From assembly GCA_019416265.1 (NCBI GenBank), contig DXXQ01000249.1:1-36819 (forward strand): 36,819 nucleotides of DNA. The letters run 5' to 3'. This document shows positions 23,533 to 30,310 of this stretch, one piece after another; within the stretch, counting starts at the first letter, position 1; each line of letters opens with the position of its first letter. This stretch comes from Clostridiales bacterium. GTDB lineage: Bacteria; Bacillota; Clostridia; Lachnospirales; Lachnospiraceae. A program made the position numbers and the translations under genes. A model generated the notes under the pieces. That model saw only the letters and a list, made by a program, of their open reading frames with translations, was not told where the DNA came from and did no database searches.

Positions 23533-24468
23533 ATGGGTGGAGCAATATTTTTGATCGTTCTTGTAGTTTTGGCATTATGGATCGTGGCATCCTGTATCCG
23601 TATTGTGCCGCAGGCATATGCGATTGTTCTGGAACGTCTTGGAGCATATCAGGCTACCTGGGGAACAGGTATCCACTTCAAACTGCCGTTTATAGAGCGT
23701 GTTGCAAGAAAAGTAAACTTAAAAGAACAGGTTGTGGATTTTCCGCCGCAGCCCGTTATTACGAAAGATAATGTAACCATGCAGATTGACACGGTTGTAT
23801 ACTTCCAGATCACAGACCCGAAGCTCTATGCATACGGTGTGGAGAATCCCATTATGGCCATTGAAAATCTGTCAGCGACTACGCTGCGAAACATCATCGG
23901 CGATATGGAGCTGGATGAGACTCTGACTTCCCGTGAGACGATCAATACAAGAATGCGGGCTTCCCTTGACGAAGCCACAGACCCCTGGGGAATCAAGGTA
24001 AACCGTGTGGAATTAAAGAATATTATCCCTCCGGCTGCCATTCAGGAAGCAATGGAGAAACAGATGAAAGCAGAGCGTGAAAGACGAGAAGCCATTCTGA
24101 AAGCAGAAGGTGAGAAGAAATCTACCATTCTTGTGGCAGAAGGTAAAAAAGAATCTGCAATTCTTGATGCGGAAGCTGAGAAGCAGGCAGCCATTCTTCG
24201 TGCGGAAGCCCAGAAGGAGCGTATGATCAAAGAAGCGGAAGGTCAGGCTGAGGCGGTTCTGAAAGTACAGAGTGCAACAGCGGAAGGTCTTCGCATGATC
24301 AAGGAGGCCGGCGCAGACGATGCAGTTCTTACTTTAAAGAGTCTGGAAGCTTTTGCAAAGGCTGCAGACGGAAAGGCCACCAAGATCATCATTCCGTCGG
24401 ATATTCAGGGAATTGCAGGACTTGCGGCATCCTTGAAAGAGGTAATGGTGGACAAAAAGACAGAATAA
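23533..24468 (+). CDS. SPFH/stomatin-like membrane protein (QmcA/HflK-C-like)
   Basis: This 311-residue protein has a single N-terminal membrane segment (IFLIVLVVLALWIVASCI). An SPFH/PHB domain follows (YAIVLERLGAYQATWGTGIH ... GIKVNRVELKNIIPPAAIQEAM), and then a long Ala/Glu/Lys-rich coiled coil (about residues 170-245) with repeats such as AEGEKKSTILVAEGKKESAIL. It forms oligomeric scaffolds in membrane microdomains. The NfeD gene directly upstream is its usual partner. AAGGAGG ends the nfeD frame just before this ATG. Confidence 0.95.
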   Translation: MGGAIFLIVLVVLALWIVASCIRIVPQAYAIVLERLGAYQATWGTGIHFKLPFIERVARKVNLKEQVVDFPPQPVITKDNVTMQIDTVVYFQITDPKLYAYGVENPIMAIENLSATTLRNIIGDMELDETLTSRETINTRMRASLDEATDPWGIKVNRVELKNIIPPAAIQEAMEKQMKAERERREAILKAEGEKKSTILVAEGKKESAILDAEAEKQAAILRAEAQKERMIKEAEGQAEAVLKVQSATAEGLRMIKEAGADDAVLTLKSLEAFAKAADGKATKIIIPSDIQGIAGLAASLKEVMVDKKTE

Positions 24469-24496
24469 ATTTTGACAGAACGAGGAGAGAAGAATT

Positions 24497-25495
24497 ATGG
24501 ATTTAAAAGGACGCAATTTTTTGACACTGAAAGACTACACACCGGAAGAAATTCTGTACCTCATCGATCTGGCGGCAGAGTTAAAGGCGAAGAAAAAAGC
24601 CGGCGAGCTTCACGAATATTATAAGGGCAAAAATATTGCCCTTATCTTCGAAAAAACAAGTACGAGAACGAGATGTGCCTTCGAAGTGGCTGCACACGAT
24701 CTCGGCATGGGAAGCACCTATCTGGATCCAACAGGATCTCAGATCGGAAAGAAAGAGAGCATTGCAGATACGGCCCGTGTTCTTGGCAGAATGTATGACG
24801 GAATCGAATACCGCGGTTTTGAACAGGAAATCGTGGAAGAGCTTGCAAAGAACGCAGGAGTTCCGGTATGGAATGGTCTGACCAACGAATATCATCCCAC
24901 ACAGATGCTGGCAGATATGCTGACGATCCGTGAGAACTTCGGAGAGCTGAAGGGAATCAAACTGGTGTATATGGGAGACGCCCGATACAATATGGGAAAT
25001 TCTCTGATGATCGCCTGTGCGAAGCTGGGTATGAATTTCGTTGCCTGTACAACAAAGAAGTATTTCCCGAATGCAGAGCTTGTAGCACAGTGCGAGGAAT
25101 GGGCGAAGGCTTCAGGCGGAAGCATCACTCTCACAGAAGATGTAGAAAAGGGAACAAAGGATGCGGACGTTATCTACACAGACGTATGGGTATCCATGGG
25201 AGAGCCTGACGAAGTGTGGGAAGAAAGAATCCGTGAACTCACTCCTTATAAAGTAACCGGAAAGGTGATGGAAAACGCAGGTGAGAAGGCGATTTTCCTC
25301 CACTGCCTGCCTGCCTTCCACGATCTGAAGACAAAAATCGGCAAAGAAATGGGAGAAAGATTCCAGCTTACAGATATGGAAGTTACAGACGAGGTGTTTG
25401 AATCAGCACAGTCCAAGGTGTTTGATGAGGCAGAGAACCGTATGCACACCATTAAGGCTGTTATGGTTGCAACCTTAGGCGAGCCGGAGAAATAA
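24497..25495 (+). CDS. argF: ornithine carbamoyltransferase
   Basis: This 332-residue enzyme joins carbamoyl phosphate and ornithine to give citrulline in arginine synthesis. The carbamoyl-phosphate site is KTSTRTRCAFEVAAHD, the second conserved site is NEYHPTQMLADMLT, ornithine-binding residues lie in YMGDARYNMGNSLM and VWVSMGE, and the catalytic cysteine is in FLHCLPAFHD. GGAGAGAAG precedes the ATG. It lies one base before birA. No other arginine or arginine-deiminase gene is nearby, so biosynthetic ArgF and catabolic ArcB cannot be told apart with certainty; the operon context favours a housekeeping role. Confidence 0.95.
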   Translation: MDLKGRNFLTLKDYTPEEILYLIDLAAELKAKKKAGELHEYYKGKNIALIFEKTSTRTRCAFEVAAHDLGMGSTYLDPTGSQIGKKESIADTARVLGRMYDGIEYRGFEQEIVEELAKNAGVPVWNGLTNEYHPTQMLADMLTIRENFGELKGIKLVYMGDARYNMGNSLMIACAKLGMNFVACTTKKYFPNAELVAQCEEWAKASGGSITLTEDVEKGTKDADVIYTDVWVSMGEPDEVWEERIRELTPYKVTGKVMENAGEKAIFLHCLPAFHDLKTKIGKEMGERFQLTDMEVTDEVFESAQSKVFDEAENRMHTIKAVMVATLGEPEK

Positions 25496-25496
25496 G

Positions 25497-26294
25497 ATGC
25501 TTTATAATAAAGAAACAATTACACAGGCAATACATACGAAATGGGCGGGTAAAACCGTCCATTTTCTGAAAGAAACAGATTCTACCAATACCTGGGCAAA
25601 AGCCCTTGCACGGGAGGGAGCACCCCATGGAACTCTGGCAGTCACAGAGTTTCAGTCTGCCGGAAGGGGAAGGTTTGACCGCAGGTGGACGGCTCCAGAG
25701 GGAAGCTCTGTTATGATGTCCCTGGTGCTGCGCCCCGGGTTCAGTCCTCTGTATGCGTCCATGCTCACTCTTGTCATGGGGCTTTCTGTGGCACAGGCGA
25801 CTGAGAAGCTGGGATTTTTTCCTGCGATTAAATGGCCCAATGACATTGTTCTTTCCCGGAAAAAAATCTGTGGTATCCTCACGGAAATGAGCGCGGATGT
25901 GGATAAGATCCATTTTGTAGTCGTTGGCGTGGGGATAAATGTGAATACAGAGAGCTTTCCTGAAGAGGTGGCAGATAAGGCAACCTCTTTTTATGCAGAA
26001 AGCGGAAAGAAATATGACAGAAACCAGGTTGTGGCTGCTGTGATGGAAGCCTTTGAGAAAAATTATGAAAGATTTGAAAAAACCTGTGATCTCACAGAAC
26101 TTGAGGATGAATATGAAAGACTTCTGGCAAACCTGAATCAGCCTGTTCGGGTTCTGGATTCCCGGGCGCCCTATGAAGGAATCTGCAGGGGAATCTCAAA
26201 GACAGGAGAGCTTCTGGTGGAAACGGAAGACGGGGATGTAAAAGAGGTAGGCGCAGGAGAAGTGTCGGTAAGAGGGCTGTACAGCTATGTCTGA
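25497..26294 (+). CDS. birA: biotin-[acetyl-CoA-carboxylase] ligase, no DNA-binding domain
   Basis: This 265-residue enzyme attaches biotin to carrier proteins. The catalytic core has KETDSTNTWAKALA, the biotinyl-AMP loop SAGRGRFDRRW, IKWPNDIVLSRKKICGILTE and VVGVGINVNTE. A C-terminal SH3-like domain follows (APYEGICRGISKTGELLVET). There is no N-terminal helix-turn-helix, so it is the monofunctional (group I) form and should not repress biotin genes itself. It starts one base after argF. Confidence 0.93.
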   Translation: MLYNKETITQAIHTKWAGKTVHFLKETDSTNTWAKALAREGAPHGTLAVTEFQSAGRGRFDRRWTAPEGSSVMMSLVLRPGFSPLYASMLTLVMGLSVAQATEKLGFFPAIKWPNDIVLSRKKICGILTEMSADVDKIHFVVVGVGINVNTESFPEEVADKATSFYAESGKKYDRNQVVAAVMEAFEKNYERFEKTCDLTELEDEYERLLANLNQPVRVLDSRAPYEGICRGISKTGELLVETEDGDVKEVGAGEVSVRGLYSYV

Positions 26295-26359
26295 GGAAAA
26301 ACAGCGAAGCCTGTCTGAAATCCAGGCAGAAAACAGATTTTGACAACAAGGAGAATATT

Positions 26360-26725
26360 ATGTATCAGGATAAGATTGTGCTCTGCGGAGCAAGCGCTTA
26401 TGAGCAGAAATATTATTTTAACCAGGATTTCAATTCCCTTCCTGACCACGTGAAAAAAGAGCTGCAGATTATGTGTGTTCTTTTTACAGAGGAGATCGGT
26501 GGAATCCTTACACTGGAATTTGAGGATGACGGTACACTGGAGTTTAAGACAGAGGCGCTTGAGGCAGACGCCCGTTTCGATGAAATCGGAAGCGCGCTGA
26601 AGATCAAACAGCTTCAGACAGAAAAGAAAGAGCTTCTGGAATCTCTGGAAATGTACTATAAAGTATTTTTCCTTGGAGAGATTACAGAGGATGATCTGAA
26701 GAAAACGCCGGGCAGTGAGGAATAA
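26360..26725 (+). CDS. small conserved Lachnospiraceae protein (DUF6145-like)
   Basis: This 121-residue acidic protein begins YQDKIVLCGASAYEQKYYFN, which I recognise as the opening of a DUF6145-like family common in Lachnospiraceae. No catalytic motif, signal peptide or membrane segment is visible. A charged, probably helical C-terminal half (LKIKQLQTEKKELLESLEMY) could form a coiled coil. AAGGAG lies seven bases before the ATG. It sits between birA and dusB in the same transcript. The function is unknown. Confidence 0.82.
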   Translation: MYQDKIVLCGASAYEQKYYFNQDFNSLPDHVKKELQIMCVLFTEEIGGILTLEFEDDGTLEFKTEALEADARFDEIGSALKIKQLQTEKKELLESLEMYYKVFFLGEITEDDLKKTPGSEE

Positions 26726-26728
26726 ACC

Positions 26729-27694
26729 ATGCAGATGCAGTGGAAAATCGGAAACGTACAGATAGAAAATCCATTTGTTCTTGCGCCTATGGCAGGGGTC
26801 ACAGATCTTCCCTTCCGTACACTTTGCAAGGAGCAGGGAGCAGGGCTTATCTGTATGGAAATGGTAAGCGCAAAGGCAGTTTCTTTTCATAACAAAAATA
26901 CAGAGGCTCTGATGGAAATCGACCCGTCGGAGCATCCGGTGTCTCTGCAGCTTTTCGGCAGCGAACCGGATCTCATGGCTGAGGTGGCTAAGAGTATAGA
27001 GGACAGGCCCTTTGATATTCTGGATATTAACATGGGATGCCCTGTGCCTAAGGTAGTCAATAACGGGGAAGGCTCCGCCCTCTTAAAAAATCCGGATTTA
27101 ATCGTGGAGATTGTAAAAAAAATATCGTCTGCTATAAAGAAACCTTTGACAGTGAAGGTTCGGATCGGGTTCGAAAAAGAACCGGTGGATATTGTGGAAA
27201 TTGCAAAAAGAGTGGAGGATGCGGGAGCTGCGGCGATTGCAGTTCATGGAAGAACAAGACAGCAGTATTATTCAGGAACTGCTGACTGGGATGCCATCCG
27301 TCGGGTAAAGGAGGCAGTGACTATTCCTGTTATCGGAAACGGGGATGTGGATTCTCCGCAAAAAGCAGAGGCTTTGATAAAAGAGACAGGCTGTGACGCA
27401 GTGATGATCGGCAGGGCGGTCAGGGGGAATCCCTGGATTTTCCGGGAGATGAATCATTATTTCAAGACCGGTGAGCTTCTTCCCCGTCCTTCTGTGGAGG
27501 AGGTACGGGAAATGATCCTTCGTCACGCAAGAGCTCAGATTGCAGTGAAAGGCGAGTTTACGGGAATTCGGGAAATGCGCAAACATGTAGCGTGGTATAC
27601 GGCAGGAATGCGCCACAGTGCAGGACTTCGCAGGGAATCCAATACCATAGCGGATTATGGAGAGTTAGAGAAGCTGTTGGAGAGAATGGAATAG
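26729..27694 (+). CDS. dusB: tRNA-dihydrouridine synthase (DusB-like)
   Basis: This 321-residue FMN enzyme reduces uridines to dihydrouridine in tRNA. A TIM barrel has FVLAPMAGVTDLPFRTLCKE, the catalytic cysteine loop DINMGCPVPKV, LTVKVRIGFE, AVHGRTRQQYYSGTADWDAI and VIGNGDVDSP with the FMN phosphate site VMIGRAVRGNPWIF. A C-terminal helical tRNA-binding domain follows. The start is the ATG at 26729, three bases after the previous stop; a second ATG two codons later is equally possible. Twenty-four bases separate it from the kinase gene. Confidence 0.94.
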   Translation: MQMQWKIGNVQIENPFVLAPMAGVTDLPFRTLCKEQGAGLICMEMVSAKAVSFHNKNTEALMEIDPSEHPVSLQLFGSEPDLMAEVAKSIEDRPFDILDINMGCPVPKVVNNGEGSALLKNPDLIVEIVKKISSAIKKPLTVKVRIGFEKEPVDIVEIAKRVEDAGAAAIAVHGRTRQQYYSGTADWDAIRRVKEAVTIPVIGNGDVDSPQKAEALIKETGCDAVMIGRAVRGNPWIFREMNHYFKTGELLPRPSVEEVREMILRHARAQIAVKGEFTGIREMRKHVAWYTAGMRHSAGLRRESNTIADYGELEKLLERME

Positions 27695-27718
27695 GGTATT
27701 GTCTGTCAGGGGGAAGAT

Positions 27719-29665
27719 ATGAATGAAAACTCTGAAAAATTCAAAAAGCTTTATCAGGAAGAACTGAAGCAGTTTGTTTTGCCTGAAAGGCTTCGGGGAC
27801 AGTATGAGACTGTGAAATGCCTGAAAAGTGCAGAAGAGTCATGGACAGTTCTGGTCCGCCAGCAGCTCACAGGCATCCTCTGCGTTGTAAAGAAAGGCAG
27901 CGGCATATACGGAGAATTGCTGAAAAGAGAATATGAGGTCCTGAAGGAACTGGACCGGACAGGGCTTCGGGGGATTCCGAAGCCTTATTGCTTTTTGGAG
28001 GAAAAAGAAAACCGGTATTTTATGCGGGAGTATGTGGAAGGAAAGTCTCTTTACGAGATTGCACAGGAAAGAGACTTTCCTGTAAAAGAGCTTCGCAGAA
28101 TTGGCGTGGAGCTCTGCGAGATCGTAGGGCAGATGCACAAACTGGAGATTCCCATGCTGCACAGAGATATTAAACCGGAAAATGTTGTTCTTAGGGAAAG
28201 CGGAAGATGCGTTCTGGTAGATTTCGGAACTGCCCGTTACTACAGGAAGGATGAGGCGCGGGATACTCTGATACTGGGAACTGCGGGAACTGCGGCTCCG
28301 GAGCAATATGGATACGCACAGACAGATGTGCGCACAGATGTGTATGCAATAGGACGGACCTTATGTTATCTGTTCACGGGCTCCTATACTCTGGAAGGGC
28401 TGAAAGGCTTTGGCAAAAATTGGAGATTTTGCAGGATATTGAAAAAAGCCTCCTCCTTTGATCCGGAAAAAAGATATGATAGTGTGGACAAAATGAAAAA
28501 AGCCCTCCAGAGCTGTGGAAAACATCCCTGTTCAGGGCGAACAGGTGCAGTTACTTTTCTGATTGCTCTGGGAGCTGGGATCTGGATTGGCGGATATGGC
28601 GGGAAAGCCGCGGAAAGGATCTTTGAAACAGAAAGAACGCCGGAGGAAGAAAGTCAAACTGCACAGAAAATTGTATTTCAGGAGCCATTGGTGGAAGCTG
28701 CAGTGCGCCGGAGTCTGGGAGTTTCAGAAGAAACAGTTCTTACAGAGGAAATGCTGGAAAAGGTTACCTTGCTTCAGATTGTAGGGAACCGTATTCTGGA
28801 ACCGGCGGACCAGGTGGAAGTAAGAAACGGACTTTATGTAAACGAAGAATTACAGGATGAGTACGAAAGGGGAAGTATAACAGATCTGGCAGATCTGATG
28901 TACCTGAAGAATCTGAAAACACTGGTTCTGTGCAGACAGAAACTGCAAAAGGCATCCTATTTGGAAAACCTGCCTCTGGAGAGGCTGTATCTTTATGATA
29001 ACGATATAACAGATTTCTCTCCTCTAGGCGGACAGGTCAGGCTTCGGGAGCTGGCTGTGGGAAAAAATCCCTGTACAGATCTGAGCGCTTTGGGGGAATG
29101 TATCCGTCTGGAAAATCTCAATCTGGATAACATGGAAATAAAGAATCTGGATTTTATGAAAGTTCTGGATTTAGAAAAACTCTCCCTGTTGGAAACAAGA
29201 ATCGCAGAAGGGGGAATTGAAAAGCTTTCCTCCCAGGAGAATTTACAGGAACTGAGAAAGAACAATCTGAAAAAAGAAGATATTGTAACTCTGAAACAGT
29301 TAAAAAGGCTGCATCGTCTCTTATGTTATTCGGGCTATGAAATGGAAAATCTGGAGGGGCTGGAAGGAATGGACAGCCTGGATTTTCTTGTGCTCATGAG
29401 AGGACTGAAATCACTGGACGGAATCGGGAAGCTGCCTTCTTTGAAATACCTTCATATTCAGGGAAGCGAGGTAGCCGATCTTGCTCCGATTACCGGGGCT
29501 CCCGGTCTTTTGCATCTGGGAATCCAGAATCTGCCCATAGAGGATTATGCTCCTGTGGCATACCATCCGGCGCTGGAAGAAGTTTTCTGCGATAGCCGTC
29601 AGGTGAAAGAAATACAAAAAGAGAATCCGGAAACAAAACTGGTTTTTTCCGTGGCGAACGAATAA
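27719..29665 (+). CDS. receptor-like Ser/Thr protein kinase with extracellular leucine-rich repeats
   Basis: This 648-residue membrane kinase has three parts. An N-terminal Hanks-type kinase (about 29-265) has the ATP-anchoring lysine in VVKKGSG (58-59), HRDIKPENVVL (catalytic Asp150) and DFGTARYY (Asp168), with GTAGTAAPEQYGY as the activation segment end; its glycine loop is degenerate. One membrane segment follows (about 277-297, TFLIALGAGIWIGGYGG). The C-terminal outside part has internalin-like 20-22 residue repeats from about 390 (LENLPLERLYLYDNDITDFS, LRELAVGKNPCTDLSALGE). PknB-type kinases use PASTA domains here, so LRRs suggest a different ligand, perhaps a protein. The gene ends in a palindrome-rich spacer before a small XRE-like gene. 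Confidence 0.93.
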   Translation: MNENSEKFKKLYQEELKQFVLPERLRGQYETVKCLKSAEESWTVLVRQQLTGILCVVKKGSGIYGELLKREYEVLKELDRTGLRGIPKPYCFLEEKENRYFMREYVEGKSLYEIAQERDFPVKELRRIGVELCEIVGQMHKLEIPMLHRDIKPENVVLRESGRCVLVDFGTARYYRKDEARDTLILGTAGTAAPEQYGYAQTDVRTDVYAIGRTLCYLFTGSYTLEGLKGFGKNWRFCRILKKASSFDPEKRYDSVDKMKKALQSCGKHPCSGRTGAVTFLIALGAGIWIGGYGGKAAERIFETERTPEEESQTAQKIVFQEPLVEAAVRRSLGVSEETVLTEEMLEKVTLLQIVGNRILEPADQVEVRNGLYVNEELQDEYERGSITDLADLMYLKNLKTLVLCRQKLQKASYLENLPLERLYLYDNDITDFSPLGGQVRLRELAVGKNPCTDLSALGECIRLENLNLDNMEIKNLDFMKVLDLEKLSLLETRIAEGGIEKLSSQENLQELRKNNLKKEDIVTLKQLKRLHRLLCYSGYEMENLEGLEGMDSLDFLVLMRGLKSLDGIGKLPSLKYLHIQGSEVADLAPITGAPGLLHLGIQNLPIEDYAPVAYHPALEEVFCDSRQVKEIQKENPETKLVFSVANE

Positions 29666-29700
29666 AAGAGCGGGAAAAGCTATACCATAAAAATCCAAAA

Positions 29701-29716
29701 GGGACAAAATTGTCCC
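29701..29716. repeat. short inverted repeat, possible operator
   Basis: GGGACAA-AA-TTGTCCC has perfect 7-base arms. It stands immediately upstream of a larger hairpin and a possible extended -10 box, about 90 bases before the XRE-like gene. A repressor-binding site is possible; the RNA form would be a small hairpin. Confidence 0.5.
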
Positions 29717-29720
29717 GTTT

Positions 29721-29766
29721 AAAAAAGGGGGATATGATATACTGAATATATCATATCCCCTTTTTT
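29721..29766. terminator. bidirectional hairpin terminator between kinase and XRE-like gene
   Basis: A stem of about 20 bp (29721-29741 with 29747-29766, one bulged G, loop CTGAA) has A6 on the left arm and T6 on the right. It ends the kinase transcript. Inside it, TGATATACT at 29735-29743 resembles an extended -10 box pointing to the XRE-like gene, so the same bases may serve as a promoter. Confidence 0.85.
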
Positions 29767-29804
29767 ACTGGAAGGATATCCTTTGAAGAGAGGAGTCAGA
29801 GAAG

Positions 29805-30212
29805 ATGAGAGATACGGACGAAATTTTGGGAATGATTAAAAAAGAGGGACTCGATTTCTTCTTAAATAAAGGAAAATATAAAATCAATGTTGGTATTTAT
29901 CTGGAGCATTTAATGGAGGAGCGGGGAGTCAGCAGAAAAGATGTCGTGTATAAGCTGAATCTGGAAGAATCTTATGGAAGGAAGCTGTTTGGCGGACAGC
30001 GGACACCGACAAGAAAGTTTTTGATTCAGTGTGGAATTCTTTTGGGGCTGAGTCTGGAGGAAATGCAGAAGCTGCTGGACGTAGGCGGAAAGGCAAGGCT
30101 TTATCCCAGAGTACGGTATGATGCTGCGATCATTTATGGAATTGAGAAAAAAATGACATTGGAGGAAATGAACAGTTTCATGGAGGAAATTGGGGAAGAG
30201 CCAATTTTGTAA
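29805..30212 (+). CDS. small XRE-like helix-turn-helix protein
   Basis: This 135-residue protein has a lambda-repressor-like HTH at about residues 30-85 (GIYLEHLMEERGVSRKDVVY then SYGRKLFGGQRTPTRKFLIQ, ending LGLSLEEMQKLLDVGGKA). The C-terminal part YPRVRYDAAIIYGIEKKMTL is typical of a Clostridia family of short regulators. I have seen this kind of protein next to Ser/Thr kinase genes, but cannot test how frequent that is. There is no signal peptide or membrane segment. A GAGAGGAG lies upstream at a slightly long distance. DNA binding is inferred; target sites may be the palindromes at 29701-29766. Confidence 0.8.
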   Translation: MRDTDEILGMIKKEGLDFFLNKGKYKINVGIYLEHLMEERGVSRKDVVYKLNLEESYGRKLFGGQRTPTRKFLIQCGILLGLSLEEMQKLLDVGGKARLYPRVRYDAAIIYGIEKKMTLEEMNSFMEEIGEEPIL

Positions 30213-30224
30213 TAAAAAAACGAA

Positions 30225-30280
30225 GGGAATCACCAACGAAGGTTGGAAATGATACAGGGGTATTCCCGGAATGGGCAATG
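30225..30280 (+). promoter_or_regulatory. structured leader before the secreted LRR protein gene
   Basis: The 98-base gap contains CCAAC-GAAG-GTTGG (30233-30245) nested in GGGAAT (30225-30230) with ATTCCC (30262-30267). The ATTCCC segment can instead fold with GGG at 30273-30275 (stem 30260-30280). Two mutually exclusive folds are therefore possible. No T-run follows and I recognise no known riboswitch. Confidence 0.35.
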
Positions 30281-30310
30281 CAAAAAAAATACATTTAAGG
30301 AGGTATATCT

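Noticed and set aside
24042..24270. Repetitive Ala/Glu/Lys-coding stretch in the SPFH gene as a DNA repeat
   Set aside because: It encodes the normal coiled coil of the family; the DNA copies are not close enough to be a separate repeat.
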